Assembly: GCA_024404095.1 (NCBI GenBank)
Contig: JAKSQO010000021.1
Location: 1 to 47,121, forward strand
Length of the DNA stretch: 47,121 nt
Reading direction: 5' to 3'
From: Clostridia bacterium
GTDB taxonomy: Bacteria; Bacillota; Clostridia; Oscillospirales; Acutalibacteraceae
Below are positions 1 through 7,106 of this stretch, in pieces. Under the pieces are notes generated by a model. The model was not told the DNA's origin, searched no databases, and saw nothing but the letters and a program-made list of their open reading frames with translations. Position numbers and translations under genes: made by a program. Position 1 is the first letter of the stretch. Each line of letters starts with the position of its first letter.

Positions 1-12
1 AGGATAATCGCG

Positions 13-1002
13 TTGATATATACACTTATATCAATACCATTAAGTGTGGTAGATACCTGTATGATTGGAAAGCAGAAGCACATACAAGTGCAGACGTTGG
101 ACGTTGGGACAGCATTCACGGCGTTTGGAAAGCTTGATAATAAGAAAGGGGCGTTAGATATGCCAAGAACAGATTATTACCAGTTAAACCAGTATCACAA
201 GGTTACTCACATGCAGTTTAATAACATCGCTGAGTTCATGCAGTACTTGGAAACGACACCCGTTAATGACGCTTTTAAGTACGCACAGCAAGCATCTTTG
301 GAAGTGGAAAGAAGCGGCAGAAAGTGGTATGGTACACGAGATTATAAAGAAGCGTGCAACCTGCTTACGAATGGTTATAACGAGGGCATAGAGAAACTTA
401 ACAAGCAGATAAACGGCGTGCAGAAACTTAATGTTGACGTACAAAAGCAGTTAAAAACTTATCTTGATGTACAAGGTTTTCAACCGTGTGTTCCTCTGTA
501 TCTCAACAATGTACCAAACTGCATGGTAAATAGCAAAATGCAAGCTAAAAAACAGAAGATACTTAACGTGGTAAAAAGTATCTCTTATAGCAGTTTTGTA
601 AGTGCTGAGCAGATAACAGAATACAGCGTCATTGCCCTTAAAATCGTGCAGATGCTTGAAAAACAGGGATACCGTGTTAATTTGTTCGTTACAATGCCGT
701 GTGAATCACACAGGGGCGATGTTCAAATTTGTACCATAAAACTTAAGAGTTGCAACGAACGCTTGAATCTTAGTAAGTTAGCGTTTCCAATGTTGCACCC
801 GTCGATGTTACGACGCTTTAGTTTCAAATATTTGGAAGTGCAACCGGATGTTACAAAAAGTTTTGTTGACAGCTACGGTGTACCAATGCAACCCGCAAAA
901 TTTAAACAATACTTTAAAGGTGCTTTAGTTCTTCCGAATGTTCTACATGATAGCGACATTGAAAAGTGCAACAGCAACTTGACAGATATGTTATCTAAAT
1001 AG
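13..1002 (+). CDS. Phage protein, possibly DUF7192-like
   Basis: This protein of about 329 aa is soluble and mixed alpha/beta. A central W-Y-G-T motif is followed by an alpha-helical segment, an arrangement that recalls the phage family labelled DUF7192. That assignment is from memory and tentative. The reading frame is open to the window edge. TTG at 13 has an AGGA eight bases upstream, and ATG at 61 is an alternative start, so the true N-terminus may be either of these or lie outside the window. The gene is followed by a strong terminator. It sits directly before a MoxR-type AAA+ ATPase, which suggests a shared function, but no catalytic motif is visible. Confidence 0.6.
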   Translation: MIYTLISIPLSVVDTCMIGKQKHIQVQTLDVGTAFTAFGKLDNKKGALDMPRTDYYQLNQYHKVTHMQFNNIAEFMQYLETTPVNDAFKYAQQASLEVERSGRKWYGTRDYKEACNLLTNGYNEGIEKLNKQINGVQKLNVDVQKQLKTYLDVQGFQPCVPLYLNNVPNCMVNSKMQAKKQKILNVVKSISYSSFVSAEQITEYSVIALKIVQMLEKQGYRVNLFVTMPCESHRGDVQICTIKLKSCNERLNLSKLAFPMLHPSMLRRFSFKYLEVQPDVTKSFVDSYGVPMQPAKFKQYFKGALVLPNVLHDSDIEKCNSNLTDMLSK

Positions 1003-1014
1003 CATCAATCAATT

Positions 1015-1043
1015 AGCGTCAGCGTAAAAACTGACGCTTTTTT
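1015..1043 (+). terminator. Rho-independent terminator
   Basis: An 8-bp perfect stem (AGCGTCAG at 1015-1022, CTGACGCT at 1031-1038) with an 8-nt A-rich loop runs into six T residues. It ends the first gene and separates it from the promoter of the AAA+ gene. The stem sequence GCGTCAG recurs around the next promoter and at 2743-2766, so it may also be a protein-binding site. Confidence 0.85.
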
Positions 1044-1072
1044 AATTTGCGTAAATTTTTTTAAAAAAGGTA

Positions 1073-1101
1073 TTGACATATGACGCTGACGCTATTATAA
1101 T
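1073..1101 (+). promoter_or_regulatory. Consensus sigma-A promoter for the AAA+ gene
   Basis: TTGACA (1073-1078), a 17-bp spacer and a perfect TATAAT (1096-1101) follow an A/T-rich upstream tract. The spacer carries a duplicated GACGCT. Seven bases after the -10 box comes GTAACAC (1109-1115) followed by an A/C-rich run, the start-site motif shared by seven other promoters in this window. A roughly 80-nt leader precedes the coding region. Confidence 0.9.
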
Positions 1102-1192
1102 GTGTATTGTAACACGATAACAACAACATAAAACATAAAACAACAGCGTCAGACAGACGCAACAGTTCTTAGAATAGAAAGGAAAAACGCAT

Positions 1193-2539
1193 ATGTCAAA
1201 GAATCATAACATCGACAAGATTAACAATTGGGAAGAAATCGGACTTAAGGTTGTCAGCATCGAAAAGGGCGAGACAGCAAGCAAGTGTATCATCTGTGCA
1301 ACGTTCTATCCGACACATAAGCAGGTATATAGATATATACCGACGATAACCAAGGAAAAGGGCGTTGACGCTATCGGCACAGTAATTATCAGCGGCGTAG
1401 AAATCACCCTTACACTCCCGGAACTTGATATCATCAACGTAGAAAGAAAGTTTTACCCGAAGCGTAAGAGCACAAAAGCAAAAGAGATTGAAAAGGTTGC
1501 TGAGGGTGTAGAAAAGAAGAAAACAACCCGCAAGCGTACAACTAAGAAGCTTTCGGAAGAAATCAAAGAAGAAGCTAAGAAGTATAACACAGACGTTGAA
1601 GAAACTATTGAATTACCGGACAACGCGACTGTTGAGGAAATCGAAAAAGCTATCACTGATAACGAAAAAGAAGCTGAGAAAGCAACTGAAAGCGTTACAG
1701 AAGTATCTGAGACAGAAACAACAGAACCGCTTGAGGAAACAACCGAAACCGCAGAAGAAACAGAACTTGAGTTCACAGCAGACGGATTTGTAAAGCATTA
1801 TCAATACAATCTGATTAACACAGTTCTGAACTGTGACCTCAACGTTTTCCTAGTAGGTGAAGCGGGAACAGGAAAGTCTACAGTGCTTGAACAGATAGCA
1901 AACGAAAACGGTTGGAAGTTTTTCAGCACGAACGCAATACAGCAAGAATACAAGTTGACAGGTTTCATTGACGCAGGTGGCAACTACCATGATACACAGT
2001 TCTACAGGGCGGCTACTTGTAAAGATGAATGCATCTTCTTTATTGATGAAATTGACGCAAGTATCCCGGAAGTCCTTACACTTCTTAATACAGCGATTGC
2101 AAACGGTTATTTTGAGTTTCCAGTTGGTAAAGTTCATTTCAACAAAATCCACTTTGTAGCCGCAGGTAACACAGTTGGTAGTGGTGCAGATGAAAACTAC
2201 ACCGGAAGAATGGTACTTGATATAGCATCACTTGACCGTTTCCAGATTATAGATTTTGATTATGACGCAAAAATCGAAACATACCTTGCAAACGGTGATA
2301 TGGCACTTGTGCAGTTTATCCGTAGCATGAGAAAACAAGCCCGTGAAAAAGGAATCCGCGCCGTATTCAGCTACAGAGCAATCATAGCAACTCGAAAGTT
2401 ACTTGACGCTAAAGTAACGCTTGAGAACATTTTAAAGATTAGCGTTTTCAAGGGAATGGACAAAGACACGATTAGAACGTTTGACGTTAATGGACTTGAT
2501 AAGCATTATGTAAACGCTTTCTATCACATCACTAAGTAA
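1193..2539 (+). CDS. MoxR-type AAA+ ATPase
   Basis: The protein is 448 aa. Walker A (GEAGTGKS) is at residues 222-229 and Walker B (CIFFIDEID) at 280-288, followed by a conserved N in AAGN and a late arginine-rich region, as in the MoxR/CbbQ group of AAA+ ATPases. The N-terminal 220 residues are a small beta-rich domain plus a long Lys/Glu/Thr-rich, probably disordered linker. MoxR ATPases usually remodel or mature protein complexes together with a VWA-domain partner; no VWA protein is visible here. The gene is monocistronic, with its own consensus promoter and terminator. The ATG at 1193 is preceded by AGAAAGGA. The start and ATPase fold are clear; the phage role is unknown. Confidence 0.9.
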   Translation: MSKNHNIDKINNWEEIGLKVVSIEKGETASKCIICATFYPTHKQVYRYIPTITKEKGVDAIGTVIISGVEITLTLPELDIINVERKFYPKRKSTKAKEIEKVAEGVEKKKTTRKRTTKKLSEEIKEEAKKYNTDVEETIELPDNATVEEIEKAITDNEKEAEKATESVTEVSETETTEPLEETTETAEETELEFTADGFVKHYQYNLINTVLNCDLNVFLVGEAGTGKSTVLEQIANENGWKFFSTNAIQQEYKLTGFIDAGGNYHDTQFYRAATCKDECIFFIDEIDASIPEVLTLLNTAIANGYFEFPVGKVHFNKIHFVAAGNTVGSGADENYTGRMVLDIASLDRFQIIDFDYDAKIETYLANGDMALVQFIRSMRKQAREKGIRAVFSYRAIIATRKLLDAKVTLENILKISVFKGMDKDTIRTFDVNGLDKHYVNAFYHITK

Positions 2540-2547
2540 CAAATAGC

Positions 2548-2580
2548 AAGGGGTTGAGCCTAAACAGCTTAACCCTTTTA
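2548..2580 (+). terminator. Terminator after the AAA+ gene
   Basis: AAGGGGTTGAGC (2548-2559) pairs with GCTTAACCCTT (2567-2577), with one bulge and one wobble, and is followed by TTTTATTTT. It closes the AAA+ transcript at the left edge of a gene-free stretch that runs to 3267. Confidence 0.75.
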
Positions 2581-2602
2581 TTTTGCCCGTAGAGCCTTAA
2601 AG

Positions 2603-2685
2603 CCGCTTACTTGATATCTTTATCAAAGAAATCCATAGAAGCTGTTAGAAGCCGTTATATTGCGTTCTATGGCTATTCTGACAGC
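2603..2685 (+). ncRNA. Structured intergenic element, copy A
   Basis: Two hairpins are visible: TTGATA/TATCAA (2611-2626) with a TCTT loop, then CCATAGAA (2633-2640) paired with TTCTATGG (2665-2672) around a 24-nt loop containing GCTGTTAGAAGCC. The loop and its flanks resemble segments at 8991-9075 and 44376-44475, which also follow the ends of genes. It has no ORF. It could be a structured RNA, a transcript 3' end or a protein-binding repeat; there is not enough evidence to choose. Confidence 0.4.
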
Positions 2686-2806
2686 AGACACTATATAATA
2701 TTATATATATGACCTTTTTGCGGATGCCCGCAACATGGTTTCCGTCAGCGTCAGCACATGCGTCAGTTTAGCGTATTGTAACAGAATTTAACAGAATTGT
2801 AACACA
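2686..2806 (+). other. Origin-like cluster of short repeats
   Basis: An A/T-only tract (about 2690-2711) is followed by a 6-bp hairpin TTGCGG/CCGCAA (2718-2733). CGTCAG follows at 2743, 2749 and 2761. Then come three tandem 10-11 bp repeats: TTGTAACAGAA (2776-2786), TTTAACAGAA (2787-2796) and TTGTAACAC (2797-2805). The roughly one-helical-turn spacing places the repeats on one DNA face. An unwinding element beside iterons fits a replication origin or a regulator-binding array. This is inference from layout only. Confidence 0.35.
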
Positions 2807-2919
2807 TCACATATCTTGTCAAGCATTATTTTTCGTAAAAATGAAAAATTTTTATGTTGAGTTTTTGGCTTAAAATCAATACTTTTTGATGGTTTTGAAA
2901 ATATCACAAAAAATAGTTC

Positions 2920-2947
2920 TTGACAGAAAAGCAAAAATGAATATACT
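2920..2947 (+). promoter_or_regulatory. Promoter giving a hairpin-capped transcript
   Basis: TTGACA (2920-2925), a 16-bp spacer and TATACT (2942-2947). It lies in A/T-rich sequence, and a GC-rich hairpin begins about ten bases after the -10 box. It lacks the GTAACAC start motif of most other promoters here. The transcript would cover 300 nt without a gene before reaching 3268. Confidence 0.75.
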
Positions 2948-2957
2948 ATATTAAGGG

Positions 2958-2979
2958 GTGCAGGGGATGTGCCCCGCAC
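2958..2979 (+). promoter_or_regulatory. 5'-terminal mRNA hairpin
   Basis: GTGC plus GGGG (2958-2966, with one bulged A) pairs with CCCC plus GCAC (2972-2979) around a 5-nt loop. It falls at or just after the predicted transcription start. A similar hairpin follows the promoter at 19689. A base-paired 5' end commonly stabilises mRNA; that function is inferred here. Confidence 0.6.
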
Positions 2980-3050
2980 AGGAAATAAAGATAGAGTATA
3001 GAATACATAATAAAAGATAATAAAGCATATTAGCATAAAAGAGAATATAG

Positions 3051-3119
3051 AGCGTTATAACATAAAGCATTATAGAGTATAGACGCTAATAAAGAAGGAT
3101 ATAGCGTTATAACACAAAG
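3051..3119 (+). repeat. Direct repeat in an A/T-rich leader
   Basis: AGCGTTATAACATAAAG (3051-3067) recurs as AGCGTTATAACACAAAG (3103-3119), with one mismatch and 52 bp between starts. The surrounding 2980-3170 stretch has no convincing ORF and lies between two promoters. It could be a binding site or a leader-RNA motif. Confidence 0.5.
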
Positions 3120-3173
3120 TTCTATGGTAGATAGATAACACAGAAAAATATTCTATATTCTGTTAATTCATTG

Positions 3174-3202
3174 TTGACATACACCACTTATTGTAGTATA
3201 GT
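3174..3202 (+). promoter_or_regulatory. Sigma-A promoter for the 3268-5085 operon
   Basis: TTGACA (3174-3179), a 17-bp spacer and TATAGT (3197-3202). GCAACAC (3209-3215), a one-base variant of the start motif GTAACAC, begins six bases after the -10 box. It is the nearest promoter to a run of five tightly packed or overlapping genes. Confidence 0.85.
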
Positions 3203-3267
3203 ATAAGAGCAACACTTAATAGTATCTAAGATAGATAAACAAAACAGAATAGAAAGAAGGTTAGAAA

Positions 3268-3528
3268 GTGCTTAACAGTAACTATGTTAAAATGCGTACT
3301 AACCAAAATGAGAACACAAAATGTTCTTGTTGTGGTGAGAAAGCTAACAAGTCGTTAATGATGTTCGACTTGAAGTTAGGCAGTAACGTTTTACACATCT
3401 GCGATGTTTGCAATCATACGTTATTTCTTAAAACACTTGATGCAACAAACAGAGTTGACGCAAAGTTAAAAGATGCCCACGACATCGCTATTATCAACAG
3501 GCGTGCTGAAATGGGTGAGCGAGTATGA
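3268..3528 (+). CDS. Small zinc-ribbon protein
   Basis: The protein is 86 aa. Two C-x2-C knuckles (C-S-C-C-G near residues 19-22 and C-D-V-C) are separated by about 22 residues, the layout of a zinc ribbon. This suggests a small nucleic-acid or protein adaptor, but the exact role is unknown. The GTG start at 3268 is chosen because AGAAGG lies seven bases upstream. It is the first gene of an early operon and overlaps the next gene by four bases (ATGA), so their translation is probably coupled. Confidence 0.75.
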   Translation: MLNSNYVKMRTNQNENTKCSCCGEKANKSLMMFDLKLGSNVLHICDVCNHTLFLKTLDATNRVDAKLKDAHDIAIINRRAEMGERV

Positions 3529-3881
3529 TTAACGCAGGTAATAGCGTAAGCAACTACTACAAAAGACCGCCGTTTATATGGTGGGATTTAGAAACACAGA
3601 TTAGCTTTTTGCAACGCCGTATAATCGTTTATAGTATTGCTTACTACGATTTGAATGAAAATATTGTTTCAGACCGTGATTATGACAATCAGTGTAAACT
3701 ATTGGTTAAGCTGATGCAGAAAGCTGACGTAAAGCAGTTGAAGAAAACTGATTATAACTATTGCATGTTTGATTTTGACGGCACAACGGGTTTTGATTTA
3801 CGCGATAGACTCACAAAGAAAGACCGTGAGAAGCTGACGAAATCAGCACAGTTTATTATTACTTTGAAAGGTGGCGGCTAA
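3525..3881 (+). CDS. LigA-related stand-alone domain Ia-like protein
   Basis: The protein is 118 aa. The segment R-I-I-V-Y-S-x-x-Y-Y-D-L-N-E-N-I-V-S-D (residues 32-50), continuing to D-Y-D, matches the NMN-binding Ia domain of NAD-dependent DNA ligases, where paired Tyr and Asp residues contact NAD. Phage proteins of this size are known as DNA ligase LigA-related. The adenylation, OB, zinc and HhH domains are all absent, so it cannot ligate DNA alone. It may bind NAD or NMN, or interact with host ligase; that is inference. The gene overlaps both neighbours. Confidence 0.7.
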   Translation: MINAGNSVSNYYKRPPFIWWDLETQISFLQRRIIVYSIAYYDLNENIVSDRDYDNQCKLLVKLMQKADVKQLKKTDYNYCMFDFDGTTGFDLRDRLTKKDREKLTKSAQFIITLKGGG

Positions 3882-4207
3882 TGTTTGATTTAAAGAATTG
3901 TGTAAATGTCGTACACAAAGACAAAGAACTGATAAGCTTTACAATTCCACTTGGTTATGAATATGATGTTATTTTCGGTAAAATGAGAAGTAATGATGCT
4001 GAAATGTCATACTGGACAGTAAAGCTTGAAACGTTAAACAACACTTTACCGCGCTACGCTTGTGTTATTACTGTGACGAAAAAGTGTCCGCTTGAGTTGA
4101 TTGTTCGAAAAGGACTGACAGACTTGAGTGACCACGTTGACGGTGTTGTTCAAAAATTAACGCTTGTTTCTATGTCTTTACATGAGGGGGCAATGACGAT
4201 AATTTGA
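3881..4207 (+). CDS. Hypothetical early protein
   Basis: This 108-aa predicted beta-rich soluble protein has no recognised family. Its start overlaps the upstream stop by one base (TAATG), which implies translational coupling. It has no signal peptide, membrane segment or cysteine cluster. The neighbours, a LigA-like domain and a resolvase-like nuclease, hint at DNA metabolism, but nothing in the sequence itself shows this. Confidence 0.6.
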   Translation: MFDLKNCVNVVHKDKELISFTIPLGYEYDVIFGKMRSNDAEMSYWTVKLETLNNTLPRYACVITVTKKCPLELIVRKGLTDLSDHVDGVVQKLTLVSMSLHEGAMTII

Positions 4208-4680
4208 AACGGTCAGGAAAGTTTTACAGAGACAACGAAGCGGAAGTTATGAAAGCGTTAGGGTTGAGACCAACAAAGAATAGTGGTAGCGGATGGATTG
4301 AAAAAGAGGACGGGGAAAACGAAAACGTCATTTGCCAATTGAAAAGCACTGACGCGGCTAGTATATCCGTTAAATTGCAAGATATACACACGTTGCAGTA
4401 TAACGCGGAAGTATCACATAAAATACCAGTGTTTGCCGTTCAGTTCTTATCAACAGGTGAAACGTTCTTGTTGATATCACCACAACATATCTGTGACGTT
4501 GCACAGTACCTTGAGACAGGGGAAAAACGCACGGATGATAACTTGTTAGGGGATATAACAAAAGCCCCGCAGAAGTCAAATAAACGTGCTGTAGCATGTG
4601 TAGGAAGTTCCGAAAATGCTAGAAACGCGTTTTATCAAAAGGAACAGCAGAAGCGCAACAAATTCAAATCAGCAAAATAG
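4204..4680 (+). CDS. PD-(D/E)XK nuclease, Holliday-resolvase-like
   Basis: The protein is 158 aa. The order of motifs is that of small phage PD-(D/E)XK endonucleases: an N-terminal E near residue 10, then G-S-G-S-G-W, an acidic E-K-E-D segment, and V-I-C-Q-L-K-S-T, where Q-x-K replaces E-x-K, followed by a helix leading to I-P-V. Members resemble archaeal Hjc and are thought to cut branched DNA. The TTG start at 4204 overlaps the previous gene by four bases, with AGGGGG 13 bases upstream. The C-terminal 30 residues are basic. It is probably used in recombination or packaging clean-up. Confidence 0.7.
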   Translation: MKRSGKFYRDNEAEVMKALGLRPTKNSGSGWIEKEDGENENVICQLKSTDAASISVKLQDIHTLQYNAEVSHKIPVFAVQFLSTGETFLLISPQHICDVAQYLETGEKRTDDNLLGDITKAPQKSNKRAVACVGSSENARNAFYQKEQQKRNKFKSAK

Positions 4681-4695
4681 AAAGGGGAAAACAAT

Positions 4696-5085
4696 ATGTC
4701 ATTACAGAAATTCAAAATTGTCCTTGTTGGTGAAAATGGCGGCTACAGTCAGACAGCAAATGGCGTTGTTAATGTGACCGTAAAAACCGCTTATAGCGAA
4801 CTTGTGAAGGTTATTCGTTTACAGCAGTTACTTAATGTTGACTGTTTTGTAAAGTGTAAGGTTGGTGCAGGTACTCCGTTTAAGCTTGGTATGTTCAAAA
4901 TCCACAGCACACAGATTGATGGTGATGGGGCGGCTAAAATCAAGTTTACAGGCATTTCTGATTATGTTGAGTGTAACAATCTTTCTTCTATCCCGCTGAC
5001 TTCTGATGATGATAAGCTTTTCAAACTTATGGTAGAAGCAGAGGTTGAAATGGAAGACGACGGGGAAGAAATGGAAGAGGAATAA
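4696..5085 (+). CDS. Hypothetical protein with acidic tail
   Basis: The protein is 129 aa: a beta-rich body of about 110 residues and a strongly acidic tail (E-V-E-M-E-D-D-G-E-E-M-E-E-E). Acidic tails of this type occur on single-stranded DNA-binding and partner-recruiting proteins, but no OB-fold signature can be confirmed by eye. It has a strong AGAAAGGGG site before the ATG. It is the last gene of the operon that begins at 3268; a new promoter begins 16 bases after its stop. Confidence 0.65.
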   Translation: MSLQKFKIVLVGENGGYSQTANGVVNVTVKTAYSELVKVIRLQQLLNVDCFVKCKVGAGTPFKLGMFKIHSTQIDGDGAAKIKFTGISDYVECNNLSSIPLTSDDDKLFKLMVEAEVEMEDDGEEMEEE

Positions 5086-5101
5086 AATTAAAAAATAGTG
5101 C

Positions 5102-5130
5102 TTGACATATTGAAAAGCGTATGCTATTGT
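5102..5130 (+). promoter_or_regulatory. Early promoter with start motif
   Basis: TTGACA (5102-5107), a 17-bp spacer and TATTGT (5125-5130), then exactly six bases and GTAACAC (5137-5143). The -35 box sits in the extended context AGTGCTTGACA after an A-rich tract, as at 33262 and 40376. Confidence 0.85.
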
Positions 5131-5185
5131 ATAAGAGTAACACCGTATCATATAACAAAGCATTAGAGAAAAGGAAGTGCACAGC

Positions 5186-5374
5186 ATGGCAAAGAAAGAA
5201 AGCTATAGAACGCTTAAAGCAGTAAGGCGGGTAATTCTTTCTGAGACAACAGAACCGAAGTATTATGTTCAGCTGTCCAATGGTGAATGGGTATATGAGT
5301 ATCCAGACTGCATTTATGAAGATGCTAACGGGTGCACCTACGAGATTGAGGAAGAAGCAGAACCCCCGCCGTAA
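5186..5374 (+). CDS. Hypothetical small acidic protein
   Basis: The protein is 62 aa, with a basic N-terminal third and an acidic C-terminus ending E-A-E-P-P-P. The ATG at 5186 is preferred because AAGGAAG lies eight bases upstream; the in-frame GTG at 5177 overlaps that site. It is the first gene after the 5102 promoter. No family is recognised. Confidence 0.6.
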   Translation: MAKKESYRTLKAVRRVILSETTEPKYYVQLSNGEWVYEYPDCIYEDANGCTYEIEEEAEPPP

Positions 5375-5401
5375 AATCAAAATCGAAAGGGGAAAAATAA
5401 A

Positions 5402-5677
5402 ATGTATACAAAACCGACTTATAAAGAAATCACGTCCGTAAAAGTTACGGGCAACAGGGAACTTGTTATCAGTGAAAGCAGTAACGGCGGCTTTACACTT
5501 GGACAGCGTGTCAAGTCCATTGACAGCATGACGGGCGAAACAATCGCGCTGTTTATGAAGGGTGCAATTCCTGTCAGGGATGTCGAAACGCTTGTAGCTG
5601 TTCGCGACGCTATTAACCTTGTTATTGATGGTATCAACCCGCCTAACAAGAAACCAACATCAAGAAGAAAATCGTAA
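5402..5677 (+). CDS. Hypothetical protein
   Basis: The protein is 91 aa: a beta-strand region with the segment A-L-F-M-K-G-A-I-P-V followed by a helix, then a basic P-T-S-R-R-K-S tail. A strong GAAAGGGG site precedes the ATG. It is the second gene of the 5102 unit. I do not recognise a family; the basic tail would permit nucleic-acid contact. Confidence 0.65.
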   Translation: MYTKPTYKEITSVKVTGNRELVISESSNGGFTLGQRVKSIDSMTGETIALFMKGAIPVRDVETLVAVRDAINLVIDGINPPNKKPTSRRKS

Positions 5678-5740
5678 ATTCTGTTATGATGCATGTAACA
5701 TCATAGCATATAAAACAAATTAAGAAAGGAAAATAAAACC

Positions 5741-6679
5741 ATGAAAAATTATACTGTAAAAGAAGCCATTAACGCTATTATTGCAAACGATGCAGAAGCA
5801 ATCAAAGATATTGCTAAGTACTTCCCGCAGTTCCTTATTATCGTTGTCCGTGGTGATTGGGATGCATTCGCTAATGCCCTGCCTGACGCACTTACCCTCA
5901 GAAAACTGTCCTTTGATGCTACAGCTACAGCACCTGTTGAGGATGCAGAAGAAGCGGTAACAATGCCCGCGCCGATGGAAGAAGCAGAGGACGAACCGGA
6001 CGACGAAGCCGAAGCTGTAGACCTTTCCACTCTTCCGGTAAAAACTCTGATTAAGATGTGTGAGGATGCGGGATACAAGGTTGCAAGATTTGGCAAACCG
6101 AAAACATATTATATCGACATTCTGAACGGTGATGCGGAACCAGAGCAGACTTTCGAAGGAAAGGAAGATAAGCGCGTAACTGAGCGTAAAGCCGCTAAGA
6201 AGGAAGCCGCTAAGACCGCAAAGAAGAACGCCGCCACAGGTAATTACGCAGAAATGAAAGCGTCTGAGTTGTTTGCACTCTGTCAGGAACGCGGCATCGA
6301 AGCCGCTACAAAGCAGAAAGCGGCTTACTACATTAAGAAGCTTGAAGCTTACGACGCTGAGAACGGTGCAGATGAAGAAGTTGAGGAAGTAAAGCCTACA
6401 CCGAAGAAGACAGCCGCAAAAGCCGCACCGAAAGCCGCACCGAAGAAAGCACCGAAGAAAGTAGAATCTGTAGAAGATGAAGCCGACGACGTTGACGACT
6501 GGGACGAAGAAGAAGAGGTGGAAGAGGAAACCCCGAAGAAAGCACCGAAAAAAGCCGCCGCACCTGCTAAGAAAGCCGCGCCAAAAAAACCTGCTAAAAA
6601 GGTAGTTGAGGAAGAGGAAAAAGAGGAAGAAGAGGAAGAGGAACCGGAAGCAGACGACGACGATGATTGGGACATCTAA
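5741..6679 (+). CDS. HeH/SAP-like repeat protein with histone-like tail
   Basis: The protein is 312 aa. After an alpha-helical N-terminal domain it carries two helix-extension-helix (SAP-like) modules at residues 94-128 and 168-205. These are joined and followed by Lys/Ala/Pro-rich, histone-H1-like stretches alternating with blocks of Glu and Asp, ending D-D-W-D-I. The second module closely matches the C-terminal module of the SSB at 36679. HeH/SAP modules usually bind DNA or RNA. Lys/Ala/Pro tails suggest nucleoid-like DNA binding, but the acidic blocks could also attract partner proteins. It ends the 5102 unit and is followed by a hairpin. Confidence 0.7.
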   Translation: MKNYTVKEAINAIIANDAEAIKDIAKYFPQFLIIVVRGDWDAFANALPDALTLRKLSFDATATAPVEDAEEAVTMPAPMEEAEDEPDDEAEAVDLSTLPVKTLIKMCEDAGYKVARFGKPKTYYIDILNGDAEPEQTFEGKEDKRVTERKAAKKEAAKTAKKNAATGNYAEMKASELFALCQERGIEAATKQKAAYYIKKLEAYDAENGADEEVEEVKPTPKKTAAKAAPKAAPKKAPKKVESVEDEADDVDDWDEEEEVEEETPKKAPKKAAAPAKKAAPKKPAKKVVEEEEKEEEEEEEPEADDDDDWDI

Positions 6680-6719
6680 AAAGCGCGTATTTGACGCATA
6701 GACGATAACTGTTTAAGTT

Positions 6720-6742
6720 GGGGTTGTCCGTGCGACAGCCCC
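6720..6742 (+). terminator. Hairpin, probable weak terminator
   Basis: GGGGTTGTC (6720-6728) pairs with GACAGCCCC (6734-6742), with one wobble, around a CGTGC loop. Only a short T-run follows (GCTTTAT), so read-through into 6767 is likely and useful. Confidence 0.55.
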
Positions 6743-6766
6743 CGCTTTATATAAGGGGGTGGCGTA

Positions 6767-7102
6767 ATGCTTACGCTGTTAGAACTCAAAGACGCTGATT
6801 TGTCAGACAGACTTGACGAAGTTATTTCTGATTTAGTGACGTTGAAACCGTTAAAAAGATACGCGGGCAAGAAGCCGCCGTTGTCAGCTATTGAACGTGT
6901 GTTACACGCTATTTGTTATAAGCACGGTTTTTTGTTTAACCTGCATGCTGATGTAAAAAGCAACGAAACAACAACAATTTATTCGTTGACTATTCTTGAC
7001 GACACGACACTACGCCCGCAAGGAATCGTATACGCTAAAACGCTTTATGAACTGTTTTCAAAGGCTGTTTTGTATGCGTTCCATATTGTGAAAGGCGGGT
7101 GA
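6767..7102 (+). CDS. Hypothetical protein
   Basis: This 111-aa soluble alpha/beta protein has an AAGGGGGTGG site seven bases before the ATG. No motif is recognised. Its stop is only four bases before the RNase H start, so the two genes form a translational unit. Confidence 0.65.
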   Translation: MLTLLELKDADLSDRLDEVISDLVTLKPLKRYAGKKPPLSAIERVLHAICYKHGFLFNLHADVKSNETTTIYSLTILDDTTLRPQGIVYAKTLYELFSKAVLYAFHIVKGG

Positions 7103-7106
7103 TAGG

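Noticed and set aside
1596..1793. Lys/Leu-rich ORF inside the AAA+ gene in another frame
   Set aside because: It overlaps the low-complexity linker of the AAA+ protein and has no ribosome site; it is a frame shadow.
2796..2822. Minus-strand promoter (TTGACA, 15-bp spacer, TACAAT)
   Set aside because: The spacer is too short, the boxes overlap the tandem repeats, and no minus-strand gene lies downstream; every supported gene is on the plus strand.
6349..6675. Ser-rich ORF on the minus strand opposite the 5741 gene
   Set aside because: It is the antisense image of the Glu/Asp/Lys/Ala-rich coding repeats and has no ribosome site. Similar long minus-strand ORFs elsewhere were rejected for the same reason.
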